DNA of 64,000 nucleotides from Christensenella sp. UBA1385 (GCA_002305755.1 DBQV01000025.1:371-64370), one strand, 5' to 3'. Numbered from the stretch's first letter, positions 40,804 through 49,893 are shown. The notes: generated by a model from the sequence alone, not told the origin. Made by a program: numbers and translations.

Positions 40804-42147
40804 TTAACACAGGTGGCCGCTTTGGCGGATGGCGTCGATCATCATCTCCACCGCCTTTTCGCAGGCTTCCTTCTCTTTGGCCTCGGCCATCACGCGCAGC
40901 ACCGGCTCGGTGCCGGATTTGCGCAGCAGCACGCGCCCTGCGCCCGCAAGGCTCTGCTCCGCCGCCTTCACCGAGGCCTGCACCGCCGGATCGGCGATGG
41001 TGCCGTCCTTATCGTCCACATGCACGTTTTTGAGCACCTGCGGGTACATGGGGCAGGGCTCGGCCAGCTTGGACAGGGGCATATCCTTATCGATCATCGC
41101 CTGCATCACCTTGATGGCGGTCAGCACGCCGTCGCCCGTGGTGGCGTACTTGCCGAAGATGATATGGCCGGACTGCTCGCCGCCCAGCAGATGGTGATGC
41201 TCGCGCATGCACTCCGAGACGAAGCGGTCGCCCACGTCCGTCTTCTTGTAGCCGATGCCGATCTCATCCAGCGCCTGATAGAGCCCATAGTTGGACATGA
41301 CGGTGGTGACCACCGTGTTGTCGGGCAGGTTGCCGCGCTCCTTCATGTGGCGGCCGTAAATATAGATGATCTGGTCGCCGTTGACCACCTCGCCCTTCTC
41401 ATCCACCGCCAGGCACCTGTCCGCGTCGCCGTCAAAGGCAAAACCGATGTCCAGCCTGTTGTCGAGCACGTGTTTTTGCAGCTGCTCGATGTGGGTGGAG
41501 CCGGCGTCCCGGTTGATGTTGGTGCCGTCCGGGCTGCAGTTGATGGCGAAGGTGGTGGCCCCCAGCGCGTCGAAGACCGATTTGGCGATCATCCAGGCGC
41601 TGCCGTTGGCGCAGTCCAGCCCCACGCGGATGCCCTTGTAGGAGTTGCGCGCCAGGGAGATCAGGTAGCCGATGTAGCGGTTGCGCCCGGCAAAATAGTC
41701 CACCGTCTTTCCGATATGGTCGCGCGTGGCGTAGGCGATGGGCTCCGCCTCGCCGTCCAGATAGCGCTCGCAGGCCTCGGTCACCTCATCCTCCATCTTT
41801 TCGCCCCGGCCGTTCAGCAGTTTGATGCCGTTGTCATAGTAGGGGTTATGGGAGGCGGAGATCATGATGCCGCAGTCAAAGCCCTCCGTGCGCACCACAT
41901 AGCTCACGCTGGGCGTGGTGGTCACGTGCAGCAGATAGGCGTCCGCCCCGGCGGCGGTCAGCCCGGCGGACAGCGCGTCCTCCAGCATGTAGCTGGACAG
42001 GCGCGTATCCTTGCCGATCACAACTTTCGCTTTTTTGTCGCTTCCGTAGTAGTGGCCCAGAAACAGGCCGATCTTCATGGCATGCTCCACGGTGAGGTCC
42101 ACGCTGGCCTCGCCGCGGAATCCGTCCGTACCAAAATACTTGGACAT
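40804..42147 (-). CDS. glmM: Phosphoglucosamine mutase
   Basis: 447 residues. It begins with the family's FGTDGFRGEA motif; the phosphoserine loop is ISASHNPYYDNGIKL at about residues 98-112, the metal-binding loop is DGDADR at about 240-245, and the C-terminal phosphate-binding RKSGTEPVLRVMAE follows. It converts glucosamine-6-P to glucosamine-1-P for UDP-GlcNAc and peptidoglycan. ATG 42147 with GGAGGGAC upstream was chosen over a longer frame. The GlmU-like beta-helix gene follows in the operon. Confidence 0.95.
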   Translation of the reverse strand: MSKYFGTDGFRGEASVDLTVEHAMKIGLFLGHYYGSDKKAKVVIGKDTRLSSYMLEDALSAGLTAAGADAYLLHVTTTPSVSYVVRTEGFDCGIMISASHNPYYDNGIKLLNGRGEKMEDEVTEACERYLDGEAEPIAYATRDHIGKTVDYFAGRNRYIGYLISLARNSYKGIRVGLDCANGSAWMIAKSVFDALGATTFAINCSPDGTNINRDAGSTHIEQLQKHVLDNRLDIGFAFDGDADRCLAVDEKGEVVNGDQIIYIYGRHMKERGNLPDNTVVTTVMSNYGLYQALDEIGIGYKKTDVGDRFVSECMREHHHLLGGEQSGHIIFGKYATTGDGVLTAIKVMQAMIDKDMPLSKLAEPCPMYPQVLKNVHVDDKDGTIADPAVQASVKAAEQSLAGAGRVLLRKSGTEPVLRVMAEAKEKEACEKAVEMMIDAIRQSGHLC

Positions 42148-42307
42148 GACAGTCCCTCCTCTTTTCGAATATGCGGTTTTTTCCCGGAAAACGCTCAACG
42201 CGGGTATTATAGTCCGCCTTCAGTCAAAACGCAAGCAAAACAATCTCGCATCCATATCAAAAAGGGCAGGCAGCAGAAGGTATTTTGCTTTTAAAATTTA
42301 TAAGATA

Positions 42308-42367
42308 AACGAAAACTGCTCACATCCTGCCATGAAACACGGCGAATGTGAGCAGCTTTTATTCACC
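42308..42367. repeat. Palindromic intergenic repeat, copy B
   Basis: CTGCTCACAT (42316-42325) and ATGTGAGCAG (42346-42355) form the same 10-bp stem as copy A at 32.2 kb. Flanks AAACGAAAA and CTTTTATTCACC are related as well. The loop differs (TGCCATGAAACACGGCGA). It lies past the stop of tag and could act as its terminator in that direction. Confidence 0.75.
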
Positions 42368-42410
42368 TTATGCAAGAGTTGGGACTTGTGTTTCAGGCCC
42401 TTCCATCGCT

Positions 42411-42986
42411 TCATCCGGCGCTTGAGATCTCAAGGTAGGCCGGGCAGCTCGTCAGGTGGTCGTTCACCAGCCCGGCCGCCTGCATGAAGGCGTAGACCAC
42501 GGTCGGCCCCATGAAGCTGAAGCCGCGCTTTCTCAGGTCGCGGGCGATGGCCTCCGACAGCGGCGTTCTGGCGGGCACGTCTTCCGCGCGCTCCCTTTTG
42601 CCGTCGATGGGGCCGTTTTCCAGAAAGCCCCAGAAATAGGCGTCGAAGCTGCCGAAATCCAGCTGCACGCGGATGAAGGCGCGCGCGTTCTGCACCAGCG
42701 CCTTCATCTTGAGCCGGTTGCGGATGAGGCCGGGGTCGCTCAGCAGCGCGTCCAGCCTGTCCCCGTCATACAGCGCGATGGCCTCAGGGTCAAAGCCGTC
42801 GAAAGCGGCGCGCATGTGCTCCCGTTTTTGCAGCACCGTGCTCCAGCTGAGCCCTGCCTGCATGAACTCCAGCACCAGCAGCTCAAACAGGGCCGCGTCG
42901 TCGTGCAGCGGGCGGCCCCACTGCTCATCGTGATAGCGCCTTTCCAGCGGCGTGCGCAGCGCCCAGGGGCAGACAGACCCGCTCAT
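42411..42986 (-). CDS. tag: DNA-3-methyladenine glycosylase I
   Basis: 191 residues. The zinc ligands are recognisable: the cysteine in VCPWAL and the histidine in YHDEQWG near the N-terminus, and VNDHLTSC near the C-terminus. Family segments are ELLVLEFMQAGLSWSTVLQKRE and FSFMGPTVVYAFMQAAGLVN. It removes 3-methyladenine from alkylated DNA. The length is normal. The start overlaps the end of mscS (ATGA), so this repair gene is carried on the nucleoside-transport operon transcript. Confidence 0.93.
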   Translation of the reverse strand: MSGSVCPWALRTPLERRYHDEQWGRPLHDDAALFELLVLEFMQAGLSWSTVLQKREHMRAAFDGFDPEAIALYDGDRLDALLSDPGLIRNRLKMKALVQNARAFIRVQLDFGSFDAYFWGFLENGPIDGKRERAEDVPARTPLSEAIARDLRKRGFSFMGPTVVYAFMQAAGLVNDHLTSCPAYLEISSAG

Positions 42987-43810
42987 GGCTGTTTCTCCTC
43001 CACCACGCGCACCTGAGCGGGCGGGGGCGGCAGCGAGATACCCTGCCGGTCAAAATCCTTTTTCAGGCGCTCGTTCAGATCGTAGGTCACGGCCCAGAAA
43101 TCGCCGTTCTTCACCCAGCAGCGCAGCGTGAAATCCATCAGGCCCTTGTTCATGCCGCCCATGCGGGCCTCGGGTGCGGGCTCCTTCAGCACCAGCGGGT
43201 GCTGGGCCGCGGCGGAGACCATCAGCCGCTTCACCAGGTCGATGTCGCTGCCCCCGTCCACAGAGAAGCTGATATCCACCCTTCTGGTGGCGATGGCGGA
43301 AAAGTTGGTCACCACGCCGCCCGACAGCGTGCTGTTGGGCACGATGACCAGCTTGTTGTCAAAGGTATGCAGCTGGGTATAGAGGATGGTGATGCTGTGC
43401 ACCGTGCCCGCCACATCGCCCGCCTGGATATAGTCGCCCACGCGGAAGGGATGGAAGGTGAGCAGCATCAGCCCGCCCGCGAAGTTGCCCAGGCTGCCCT
43501 GCAGGGCCAGGCCCACGGCCAGGCCGGCGGAGGAGAGGATGGCGATGAAGCTGGTGTTGGGCACGCCCAGGTAGGTGGCCGCCATGATGAACAGCACCAC
43601 GCGCAGGGTGATCCGCAACAGGCTCGACAGGAAGCTCATGATGCTCTGGTCGAGCTTTTTATTTTGGGTGTACCTGTCAAACAGGCGCATCACCTGTTTG
43701 ATGACGAACAGGCCCACCGACACCATGACCACGGCGCCCAGGATGCGCAGCGCGGCATCCGCCGTGGCCTGTGAAAAGAAATTCAAAACGCCGCTCAGGA
43801 TTTCATCCAC
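42983..43810 (-). CDS. Small-conductance mechanosensitive channel, MscS family
   Basis: 275 residues. Three transmembrane helices are followed by the pore helix region (LSSAGLAVGLALQGSLGNFAGGLMLL), which is the hallmark of MscS, then the beta domain FRVGDYIQAGDVAGTVHSI and the alpha/beta vestibule with VPNSTLSGGVVTNFS. It opens under membrane tension to release osmolytes. The start is GTG 43810, 3 nt past the nupQ stop. The C-terminal end overlaps the tag start. Confidence 0.93.
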   Translation of the reverse strand: MDEILSGVLNFFSQATADAALRILGAVVMVSVGLFVIKQVMRLFDRYTQNKKLDQSIMSFLSSLLRITLRVVLFIMAATYLGVPNTSFIAILSSAGLAVGLALQGSLGNFAGGLMLLTFHPFRVGDYIQAGDVAGTVHSITILYTQLHTFDNKLVIVPNSTLSGGVVTNFSAIATRRVDISFSVDGGSDIDLVKRLMVSAAAQHPLVLKEPAPEARMGGMNKGLMDFTLRCWVKNGDFWAVTYDLNERLKKDFDRQGISLPPPPAQVRVVEEKQP

Positions 43811-43813
43811 GTG

Positions 43814-44800
43814 TCAGCGCGCTCCCTTGTCGTAGGGGATGCCCTCGGCCTTGGGCGCCCGGCTCTTCTTGCTGGTGAGGATCAGCACGATCATGGTCAC
43901 GATGTAGGGCAGCATCAGGTAGATGTACTCGCTGGAGCGTATCTCCTTGAAATCGGGCAGGAAGGGGATGGAGCCCGAGTAGCTGCCGATGATCTTGAAA
44001 AAGGCGAAGAACAGGGCCGCCCCGAAGATGTTGAGGGGCTTCCAGTTGCCGAAGATCATCACCGCCAGCGCGAGGAAGCCATAGCCCGCCACCTGCGACT
44101 GGAAGCCGCTGCCCGCCGCCAGCGTGAAGGCCAGCCCGCCCACGCCGCCGAGGAAGCCGGAGATCAGCACGCCGATATAGCGCATGCGGTACACGTTGAT
44201 GCCCACGCTGTCCGCCGCCTGCGGGTGCTCGCCGCAGCTGCGCAGGCGCAGGCCAAGGCGCGTCTTATACATGATAAAAGAGGATACCGCCATCAGCACC
44301 AGCGCGATGGGCGTGGTGAGATAAAGCGATTTGAAAACCAGCCGGGCAAAAAAGCCTTCGGCCCCGGCAAGCCCCGCGTTTTCCGCCGTGATGCGCACCC
44401 AGCCGGGGATCAGGATGGTGGTGTTGCCCTGGCCCTGGATGGCCCAGGTGAGCACCACCGCGAAGGCGGGGGCCAGCATGTTGAGGGCGGTGCCGCCGAT
44501 GGTCTGGTCCGCCTTCAGGTTGATGGAGGCGAAGGCCAGCAGCAGCGAGTAGAGCATGCCGGAGAGCCCCGCCGCCAGCACGGCGATCAGCACCGCCAGC
44601 TGCGGATTCGCGGGCCCGAAGCCCGACAGGTCAAAGGCGCGCAGCAGCAGCGTGCTGATCAGCGCGCCGATCACCATGATGCCCTCCAGCGCGATGTTGA
44701 TGATGCCGCTGCGCTCGGAAAACATGCCGCCCAGGGCGACCAGCAGCAGGGGCACGGCAAACAGCAGGGTGGCGCTCAGGATATCGGCTAATATGTTCAT
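43814..44800 (-). CDS. nupQ: Nucleoside ABC transporter permease NupQ-like
   Basis: 328 residues, about ten hydrophobic segments, with the BPD_transp_2 family opening FAVPLLLVALGGMFSERSGI, INIALEGIMVIGAL and the central GIALQ-type helix. It forms the membrane channel with the NupP-like permease next to it. Purine or guanosine-type nucleosides are the usual substrates of BmpA-linked systems. It is one gene before mscS. Confidence 0.88.
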   Translation of the reverse strand: MNILADILSATLLFAVPLLLVALGGMFSERSGIINIALEGIMVIGALISTLLLRAFDLSGFGPANPQLAVLIAVLAAGLSGMLYSLLLAFASINLKADQTIGGTALNMLAPAFAVVLTWAIQGQGNTTILIPGWVRITAENAGLAGAEGFFARLVFKSLYLTTPIALVLMAVSSFIMYKTRLGLRLRSCGEHPQAADSVGINVYRMRYIGVLISGFLGGVGGLAFTLAAGSGFQSQVAGYGFLALAVMIFGNWKPLNIFGAALFFAFFKIIGSYSGSIPFLPDFKEIRSSEYIYLMLPYIVTMIVLILTSKKSRAPKAEGIPYDKGAR

Positions 44801-44801
44801 C

Positions 44802-45929
44802 TCATTCCTCCACAGTATCGGCCGCCTGCCGGCTCTTTTCCTCCTCCGCCTGACGGCGGCGGCTGCGGCCGCGCAGGATCAGCTCGCGCATCAAAAGCGA
44901 GAAGGCGCTCAGATAGATGATGGCCGCGATGATGATGTCGATGATCTCCTTGGCAAACTCGGGCTGCAGCGCCTCTCCGCCCACCTGGATGTAGCCGATG
45001 AACAGGGCGCTCAGGATGGTGCCCAGCGGGTGCGAGGCTGCCAGCAGCGCGATGGGGATGCCGTTGAAGCCCATGGACAGAAGCTGCTTGCCCATGGTGA
45101 ACTGGCCGGTGCCGGACAGGTAGTACAGCGCCCCGCCCAGGCCGGACAGCGCGCCCGCGATCACCATCGACAGCACGATGTTGCGCTTGTCGTTGATGCC
45201 CGCGTAGCGGCTGGCGTTGCGGTTGTAGCCGCAGGCCTTCAGCTCGTAGCCGAAGGTGGTCTTCTGCAGCACGTACCACATCACAAAGGCCGCGATGATG
45301 GCGATGAAGATGGAGATATTCATGTAATTGGACCCCATGGCCTTGTCCATGCCCAGCTTGGGCAGGATGGCAGAGGGGTTGGCCTTGTCAAGGGCGGCCG
45401 TCCTGTCCTTGTTGATGGCGCCCCAGGCGTTGGCCAGCATCCGCGGGCTGTTGTACAGGAACAGGTTGGCGCTGAACAGGCCGATCCAGTTGAACATGAT
45501 GGAGGTGATGACCTCGTTCACGTTGAACAGCGCCTTGCAGATCCCCGGGATGGCCCCCCAGACCGCCCCGCCGATCATGCCAAGCAGGATGCAGGCATAC
45601 CAGGGCAGCTGCCAGAGGATGGCCCCCACCAGCGCCAGCACCGCGCCCACGGTGTACTGCCCGCTGGCGCCGATGTTGAACAGGCCGGTCTTGAACGCAA
45701 AGCCCACCGAAAGCCCCGTCATCAGCAGGGGCGCGGCGGTGTACAGCACCTTGGCCACGCGGTCGGGCGTGCGCAGGCCGGTCAGCACGATGTTGCCGAA
45801 GCCGTAAAGGGCCTTGTCAAAGTTGAAGATCATCAGCAGGATGAAGCCCACCAGCAGGCCCGCCAGGATGGAGACCAGGGAGGCCGTCAGGTTCAGCGCC
45901 CCCTTGGGCATGGTCGCTCTTTTCTTCAT
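44802..45929 (-). CDS. nupP: Nucleoside ABC transporter permease NupP-like
   Basis: 375 residues with an N-terminal helix preceded by basic residues and the family signature FGNIVLTGLRTPDRV, PLLMTGLSVGFAFKTGLFNIG (near GASGQYTVGA) and NPLGTILSALFIGYIQVGG near the C-terminus. It is a BPD_transp_2 permease. The ATG at 45929 was chosen; an in-frame GTG at 45935 overlaps the nupO stop and lies too close to AAGGAGG. The pair with NupQ forms the transport channel. Confidence 0.87.
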   Translation of the reverse strand: MKKRATMPKGALNLTASLVSILAGLLVGFILLMIFNFDKALYGFGNIVLTGLRTPDRVAKVLYTAAPLLMTGLSVGFAFKTGLFNIGASGQYTVGAVLALVGAILWQLPWYACILLGMIGGAVWGAIPGICKALFNVNEVITSIMFNWIGLFSANLFLYNSPRMLANAWGAINKDRTAALDKANPSAILPKLGMDKAMGSNYMNISIFIAIIAAFVMWYVLQKTTFGYELKACGYNRNASRYAGINDKRNIVLSMVIAGALSGLGGALYYLSGTGQFTMGKQLLSMGFNGIPIALLAASHPLGTILSALFIGYIQVGGEALQPEFAKEIIDIIIAAIIYLSAFSLLMRELILRGRSRRRQAEEEKSRQAADTVEE

Positions 45930-45931
45930 GG

Positions 45932-47470
45932 TCACACGGCCTCCTTCTTGTCATCGCGCTTGGCGCCCGCCATATAGAGCCCCAGCTCCTGCACGCTGAC
46001 CTTTCTGGGGTCAAACTCGCCTACGATCTCGCCCTCGTACATCACCAGGATCCGGTCGGATACATCCATCACCTCGTCCAGCTCCAGCGAGACCAGCAGC
46101 ACGGCCTTGCCCGCGTCGCGCTGGGCGACGATCTGGCGGTGGATATATTCGATGGCCCCCACGTCCAGACCGCGCGTGGGCTGGACGGCCACCAGCAGGT
46201 CGGCCTCCTTGTCCATCTCGCGGGCGATGATGGCCTTCTGCTGGTTGCCGCCGGACATGCTGCGCACGATGGTCTGCGCGCCCTGGCCGGAACGCACGTC
46301 ATACTGCTCAATGAGCCTCTGGGCATACTCGCGCACGGGCCGCCTGAGGATGTGGCCGCAGTGCTGGAACTGCTCTTCCCAGTAGCGCTGCAGCACCAGG
46401 TTCTCTTCCAGCGTAAAATCGAGCACCAGGCCGAACTTGTGCCTGTCCTCCGGGATATGGCTCATCCCCAGGCGGCTCCTCTCGCGGATGGGCATGTCCG
46501 TCATCTCCCGTCCCTTGAGGCGGATGCTGCCGCTGCCGGCTTTTTCAAGGCCGGTGAGAGCCTGCACAAACTCGGTCTGCCCGTTGCCCTCGATGCCCGC
46601 CAGGCAGACGATCTCGCCGCGGCGCACGGTGAAGCTGACGTTCTTCACGGCGTTTTTCTTATGCAGGCGGCTGGGCACGGTGAGCCCCTCCACCTCAAGC
46701 ACCTTTTCGCCGGGGGCCGACTCCTTCTTCTCGACGTTGAAGCTGATGTCGCGGCCCACCATCATGCGGGAGAGCTTCTCGCGGCTGGTATCCGCGATGT
46801 CCACCGTGCCGATCAGGCGGCCCTTGCGCAGCACGGTGCAGCGGTCGGCCACCTTCATGATCTCGGCCAGCTTGTGGGTGATGAACAGGATGCTCTTGCC
46901 CTCTCTGGCAAAGCCGCGCATCACCTCCATCAGCTCGTCGATCTCCTGCGGGGTGAGCACGGCGGTCGGCTCGTCAAAGATCAGGATCTCATTGTCCCGG
47001 TAAAGCATCTTGAGTATCTCAACGCGCTGCTGCATGCCCACGGAGATGTCCTCGATCCTCGCGTCCGGGTCCACCTTCAGGCCGTAGCGCTCGCTGAGCT
47101 CCACCACGCGCCTGCGGGCCTCGTCCTTCCTGAGCACGCCCCAGCGCGTCTTCTCCGCGCCGAGGATGATGTTGTCCAGCACGGTGAACACCTCCACCAG
47201 CTTAAAGTGCTGATGCACCATGCCGATGTGCAGCGCGTTGGCGTCATTGGGGCTGCTGATCTTCACCGGCGCTCCGTCCTTGAGGATGGTGCCCGAATCC
47301 GGCTGGTACAGGCCGAACAGCACGCTCATCAGCGTGGACTTGCCCGCCCCGTTTTCCCCCAGCAGGGCGTGGATCTCGCCCTTCCTGAGGCGCAGGGTGA
47401 TGTCGTCGTTCGCCTTGATGCCGGGGAACGACTTGGTGATGTTCAGCATTTCAATGATGTACTCGCTCAT
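45932..47470 (-). CDS. nupO: Nucleoside ABC transporter ATP-binding protein NupO-like (two ATPase domains)
   Basis: 512 residues, two fused ABC cassettes. The first has Walker A GENGAGKST at about residues 37-45, signature SVGMQQRVEI, and Walker B ILIFDEPTAVL. The second has a degenerate Walker A (GIEGNGQTEF), signature SGGNQQKAIIARE and a Walker B-like region LLVAVQPTRGLD. The asymmetric second site is typical of RbsA/NupO types. ATG 47470 follows GGGAGGAAGC. It energises NupP/NupQ. Confidence 0.92.
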   Translation of the reverse strand: MSEYIIEMLNITKSFPGIKANDDITLRLRKGEIHALLGENGAGKSTLMSVLFGLYQPDSGTILKDGAPVKISSPNDANALHIGMVHQHFKLVEVFTVLDNIILGAEKTRWGVLRKDEARRRVVELSERYGLKVDPDARIEDISVGMQQRVEILKMLYRDNEILIFDEPTAVLTPQEIDELMEVMRGFAREGKSILFITHKLAEIMKVADRCTVLRKGRLIGTVDIADTSREKLSRMMVGRDISFNVEKKESAPGEKVLEVEGLTVPSRLHKKNAVKNVSFTVRRGEIVCLAGIEGNGQTEFVQALTGLEKAGSGSIRLKGREMTDMPIRERSRLGMSHIPEDRHKFGLVLDFTLEENLVLQRYWEEQFQHCGHILRRPVREYAQRLIEQYDVRSGQGAQTIVRSMSGGNQQKAIIAREMDKEADLLVAVQPTRGLDVGAIEYIHRQIVAQRDAGKAVLLVSLELDEVMDVSDRILVMYEGEIVGEFDPRKVSVQELGLYMAGAKRDDKKEAV

Positions 47471-47563
47471 GCTTCCTCCCTGGACAGGCGTCGGTATTTT
47501 ATCGGACAACGCCCGCCCCGAAGGGCAGGCGGTGCGTCCGGGGTCTTCGCCCCGTCAGATATG

Positions 47564-47596
47564 AAAGGGAAGCGCGGCAAAGCCGCGCTTCCCTTT
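47564..47596. terminator. Perfect hairpin between bmpA and nupO
   Basis: AAAGGGAAGCGCGGC (47564-47578) and GCCGCGCTTCCCTTT (47582-47596) pair perfectly around AAA. Coming directly after the binding-protein stop in an operon, it probably stops part of the transcripts or protects the 3' end, giving more BmpA than transporter. Confidence 0.85.
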
Positions 47597-47600
47597 TGTC

Positions 47601-48650
47601 TTAGTTCTGATAATCGACCTTGGTGATCTCAACGGCGGGCTGGTTGTCAGTATCAGCGGAGACGACCACGGAGCCGTCCTTCAGCTGAGCGTACAGCGCG
47701 TTGTACTCATCCAGGGTGTACTTGGCGAAGCGCCAGCTTCCCTCGGCGGTGGGCAGGCCCACGCCGTCATCGGCCGCGCCCAGGTTAGCCACGACGCCCT
47801 GCATATCCTCGGGCAGCTTGCCGCCGTTCTCATAGATGCGGGTCAGGGCCTGCACCACGGAGCCGGTCAGGTTCTTCATGGCGCTGGTGACGATCAGCTC
47901 GCTCTCAAAGGCCTGATCCTTATCGACGCCGATCAGCTTGCCATGGCCGGATTCTTCGGCCGCGGCCAGCGCGGACAGGTAGATGCCGCCGCCGCAGGCG
48001 AAGACCACCTCGGTGCCCTCGGTGTACCAGGCGTTCATCTTGGTCTTGATATCGTCGTTGGGGCTGAAGGTATCGGCGTACCAGTACTTGATCTCGGGTT
48101 CGACACCCAGCTCCTTGGCAGCGGCCTCAACGCCCTGCACGAAGCCGTAGCCGAAGCGCACCACAGCGGGCACGGCCATGCCGCCCAGGAAGCCCAGCTT
48201 GGTGTAGCCGTCCTTCACGATGGCGTAGCCGGCCAGATAGCCCGCCTGCTCCTCATGATAGAGCACGGAGTAGGTGTTCTTGGCGGCCTCGCCGGCAGGA
48301 GCGGTATCCAGCACGATGAAGCTGACCTCGGGATATTCATTCTGCACGGCAGCGACGGCATCCGCAAACAGATAGCCGGGCAGCACGACCACCTTGGCGC
48401 CCTTGGCGATGGCGGCCTTCATGCTCTCCACGCGCGCGTCCGTGGAATCCTCGGACGGGCGATAGTAGGCATGGGTAACATTGTTAGCTTCGCCAAAGGC
48501 CACCACGCCTTCCCAGGAAGCCTGGTTGAAGGATTTGTCGTCGATGTTGCCGACGTCGGTCACCAGAGCGATCTCATAGGTATCAGCCGCCAGAGCGCCA
48601 AAAGGCAGCGCCAGCGCCAGCACCATGACCAGGGCCAGAAGTTTCTTCAT
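47601..48650 (-). CDS. bmpA: BmpA/Med-family nucleoside-binding protein
   Basis: 349 residues from ATG 48650 (AGGAGGGAC upstream). The signal peptide is KKLLALVMVLALALPFGALA; no lipobox cysteine is visible, unlike many relatives. The mature part starts with IALVTDVGNIDDKSFNQASW, the defining BMP motif, then VVLPGYLFADAVAAV and GVEAAAKELGVEPEIKYWYADTF. It captures purine nucleosides for the adjacent ABC system. The longer frame upstream of 48650 is not supported by a ribosome site. It is the first gene of the operon. Confidence 0.9.
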   Translation of the reverse strand: MKKLLALVMVLALALPFGALAADTYEIALVTDVGNIDDKSFNQASWEGVVAFGEANNVTHAYYRPSEDSTDARVESMKAAIAKGAKVVVLPGYLFADAVAAVQNEYPEVSFIVLDTAPAGEAAKNTYSVLYHEEQAGYLAGYAIVKDGYTKLGFLGGMAVPAVVRFGYGFVQGVEAAAKELGVEPEIKYWYADTFSPNDDIKTKMNAWYTEGTEVVFACGGGIYLSALAAAEESGHGKLIGVDKDQAFESELIVTSAMKNLTGSVVQALTRIYENGGKLPEDMQGVVANLGAADDGVGLPTAEGSWRFAKYTLDEYNALYAQLKDGSVVVSADTDNQPAVEITKVDYQN

Positions 48651-48677
48651 GGATGTCCCTCCTATTAGTGTTCCTCT

Positions 48678-48728
48678 CGAAACATATTTGTTTCGCTTTA
48701 TTATAACAAAGCTCCCGCCCCTTTTCAA
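48678..48728 (-). promoter_or_regulatory. Promoter and putative operator of the bmpA-nupOPQ operon
   Basis: Reading leftward, TTGAAA (complement of 48723-48728) and TATAAT (complement of 48700-48705) are 17 nt apart. Immediately downstream is the perfect inverted repeat CGAAACA (48678-48684), TATT, TGTTTCG (48689-48695), placed where a bound repressor would block initiation. The regulator is not encoded adjacent. Confidence 0.75.
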
Positions 48729-48745
48729 GACCGGGCCCGCCAAGC

Positions 48746-49879
48746 TCAGCCGATGAGGGCCGCAAGATCCCGCTCAAAGCCCTGCTTGAGCTCGTCCAGC
48801 AACTTGCGGCAGTCATAGGGCGCGCTCATGTCGATGCTGCGGATCACGGCAGCCAGTTCCTCGGGTGTCTGCCGCTCATAGAAGTACAGGATGCCCGCCA
48901 GGGGCGATTCCTCGATGGTAGGGATCCTGACGCTCACTACCCGCAGGCCGTTTGACAGATAGACCAGCAGTTTGGAAGGGAAGGAGGTGTTTGAAAAGGA
49001 AGCAGTGGAATCCTGCGTGCACAGGCCGATATGACAGCTTTGGGCAAACCGCGTAAACTCCTCAGCGCTCAGATAGCCATCATAGGTCACGCGCGCCCCG
49101 CCGCGCGAAGTGACCTCGGCGATCTCATCAAGCACCCGCTGCCTGTCCTCCTCCGTGCCGAAGCCCAGCACGTGCAGATGATAGCCGACCGGCAAGAACC
49201 TTGCCGCGCGGATCGCCGCGATCACGCCCTTGCGCGGCTCCAGAATGCCGGCATAGAGCACATGGATCAGCGCATCCCCGAAACCCGCTTCCCGTCTGGG
49301 CTCGGACTCATACGTACCGTACAGCACAGCATAAGGCTTGCCCTGCGTATTGACCCTTTGGTTCAGAAATTCTGTAGAAAAAATGTACCTGTCCGCCGCC
49401 CTCAGCAGGCGCTGCTCCGCCTTTCTCCGGCGGGGCGGAAGGGGTGAAACGTCATCAAAGATCTCCTCCACCTCCAGGATCAGCCGGGCGCCCTTCAGGC
49501 ACAGCAGCCGCCTGACCCACTGAAAATAAGCGGTCTCATGGTACATGATCACCGTATCCCCGCGCCGCACATGCCGCAGCAGGTAAAGAAAGAAGACAGC
49601 CTCCCCCCAAAGAACGCTCAGCGCCTTTTGGGCGACGTTCCCCCAGGGCAACGTGGAAAACAGCCTAAGACGGATGCCGGGAGCGATTTGCGCGTCCTTG
49701 CCGGCGAAGCGCCCGCGGCTCTTGGTGCGCAGCGGAGAGATGATCCGCACGCTGAAGCCAAGGCGGACCAGCGCCTTACTGATAAAATCCACCTTGGACT
49801 TGGCGGCCAGAGAAGGGCGGCGGTCCTCCGCCACATTGTCCGCCGTATCATAAAACGCGATGTATTTGATCTCTTTCAA
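48746..49879 (-). CDS. Glycosyltransferase family 4-type (GT-B)
   Basis: 377 residues. N-terminal Rossmann-like domain with an early FYDTADN segment and VIMYHETAYFQW. The C-terminal nucleotide-sugar domain contains LEPRKGVIAAIRAARFLPVG and HVLGFGTEEDRQRV, then the E-x7-E-like LCTQDSTASFSNTSFPSKLLVYLSNG. A retaining glycosyl transfer from a nucleotide sugar to a cell-surface glycan is likely. The start is TTG 49879, 15 nt after the neighbouring GT2 gene. The sugar is unknown. Last gene of a three-transferase operon. Confidence 0.85.
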   Translation of the reverse strand: MKEIKYIAFYDTADNVAEDRRPSLAAKSKVDFISKALVRLGFSVRIISPLRTKSRGRFAGKDAQIAPGIRLRLFSTLPWGNVAQKALSVLWGEAVFFLYLLRHVRRGDTVIMYHETAYFQWVRRLLCLKGARLILEVEEIFDDVSPLPPRRRKAEQRLLRAADRYIFSTEFLNQRVNTQGKPYAVLYGTYESEPRREAGFGDALIHVLYAGILEPRKGVIAAIRAARFLPVGYHLHVLGFGTEEDRQRVLDEIAEVTSRGGARVTYDGYLSAEEFTRFAQSCHIGLCTQDSTASFSNTSFPSKLLVYLSNGLRVVSVRIPTIEESPLAGILYFYERQTPEELAAVIRSIDMSAPYDCRKLLDELKQGFERDLAALIG

Positions 49880-49893
49880 GGTTCACGCTCCAT

